Positions 7,083-7,267 of a stretch of 7,267 nucleotides of DNA are shown piece after piece. A model generated the notes under the pieces. That model was not told the origin of the DNA and ran no database searches. It saw only the letters and a program-made list of their open reading frames with translations. The translations under genes were made by a program, and so were the position numbers. Origin of the DNA: JBAXGW01 sp037139195 (GTDB taxonomy: Bacteria; Bacteroidota; Bacteroidia; Bacteroidales; JAHJDW01); contig JBAXGW010000121.1 of NCBI GenBank assembly GCA_037139195.1, forward strand, positions 1 through 7,267, given 5' to 3'. Every line of letters begins with the position of its first letter. Position 1 is the stretch's first letter.

Positions 7083-7169
7083 GGAAAGATGGGTGAGTGG
7101 CTGAAACCACCAGTTTGCTAAACTGACGTACGGGAAACTGTACCGGGGGTTCGAATCCCCCTCTTTCCG
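7083..7169 (+). tRNA. tRNA-Ser(GCU)
   Basis: The acceptor arm GGAAAGA (7083-7089) pairs fully with TCTTTCC (7162-7168), with discriminator G at 7169. The D stem is GGT/ACC. The anticodon loop TTGCTAA (7115-7121) carries GCT at 7117-7119, which reads AGU and AGC serine codons. A long class II variable arm (GTAC...GTAC, 7128-7143) is diagnostic of a serine-type tRNA. The T arm is GGGGG-TTCGAAT-CCCCC. The outer anticodon-stem pair (7110/7126) is C-A, a mismatch. CCA is not encoded (the sequence continues CCG), so it must be added after transcription. Confidence 0.95.
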
Positions 7170-7191
7170 CCGGTTCTTTAAACAATGAAAA

Positions 7192-7266
7192 CGGGGTGTA
7201 GCGTAGTCCGGTCATCGCGCCTGCTTTGGGAGCAGGAGGTCGCAGGTTCGAATCCTGCCACCCCGA
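7192..7266 (+). tRNA. tRNA-Pro(UGG)
   Basis: Acceptor CGGGGTG (7192-7198) pairs with CACCCCG (7259-7265), with discriminator A at 7266. D stem GCG/CGC. Anticodon stem CCTGC/GCAGG encloses TTTGGGA, with anticodon TGG at 7227-7229, which reads CCN proline codons. The T arm is GCAGG-TTCGAAT-CCTGC. It lies 22 bp after tRNA-Ser and is probably co-transcribed with it. Whether CCA is encoded cannot be told, as only one base follows. Confidence 0.96.
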
Positions 7267-7267
7267 C

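Noticed and set aside
7027..7215. 62-codon open frame on the minus strand across the tRNAs
   Set aside because: It runs antisense through two complete tRNA genes. Its GGFEPPVQFPV-like peptide is the well-known false translation of a tRNA-Ser 3' end.
1..7267. CRISPR array, insertion sequence, defence island or toxin-antitoxin system
   Set aside because: No regularly spaced direct repeats, transposase motifs, terminal inverted repeats or recognised defence or toxin domains were found. The small genes match conserved families not known as toxin-antitoxin pairs.

Overview
The window looks like chromosomal DNA from a member of the Bacteroidota. It is strongly AT-rich. It has Bacteroidota-type promoters (TTG-N19-TAnnTTTG), start codons preceded by A-rich stretches rather than Shine-Dalgarno sites, and a secreted protease ending in a type IX secretion (Por) sorting domain. 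The overall character suggests a Bacteroidales- or Flavobacteriia-like organism, but the genus cannot be read from the sequence. Every real gene lies on the + strand.

Layout: (1) 1-181 is an AT-rich leader with two candidate promoter boxes. (2) 182-2417 is a tight four-gene cluster: mnmE (tRNA wobble-uridine modification GTPase), a VF530/DUF2132 small DNA-binding-type protein, a cysteine-rich YkgJ-type protein and a DUF3820 protein. The spacings are 16 bp, an 8 bp overlap and 29 bp, so a single transcript is likely. (3) 2418-2522 holds a perfect AT-rich hairpin that runs into a promoter -7 box. (4) 2523-5201 encodes an 892-residue exported TPR protein, apparently started at TTG and built largely from tandem units of about 105 residues. 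(5) 5317-6921 encodes an exported subtilisin-family (S8) protease with a complete catalytic triad and a C-terminal type IX sorting domain. A strong intrinsic terminator follows. (6) 7037-7266 holds a near-consensus promoter driving tRNA-Ser(GCU) and tRNA-Pro(UGG). The tRNA-Pro gene reaches the window edge.

Functionally, the left half is housekeeping: tRNA modification plus three small conserved cytoplasmic proteins whose link to it is only positional. The right half is envelope and secretion: a probably periplasmic TPR scaffold and a secreted protease, then a tRNA cluster. I see no CRISPR array, insertion sequence, phage gene, toxin-antitoxin pair or obvious defence system. The least explained items are the repeat-built TPR protein and its hairpin/promoter region, and the conserved small-gene cluster behind mnmE. 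No intergenic stretch exceeds 300 bases.
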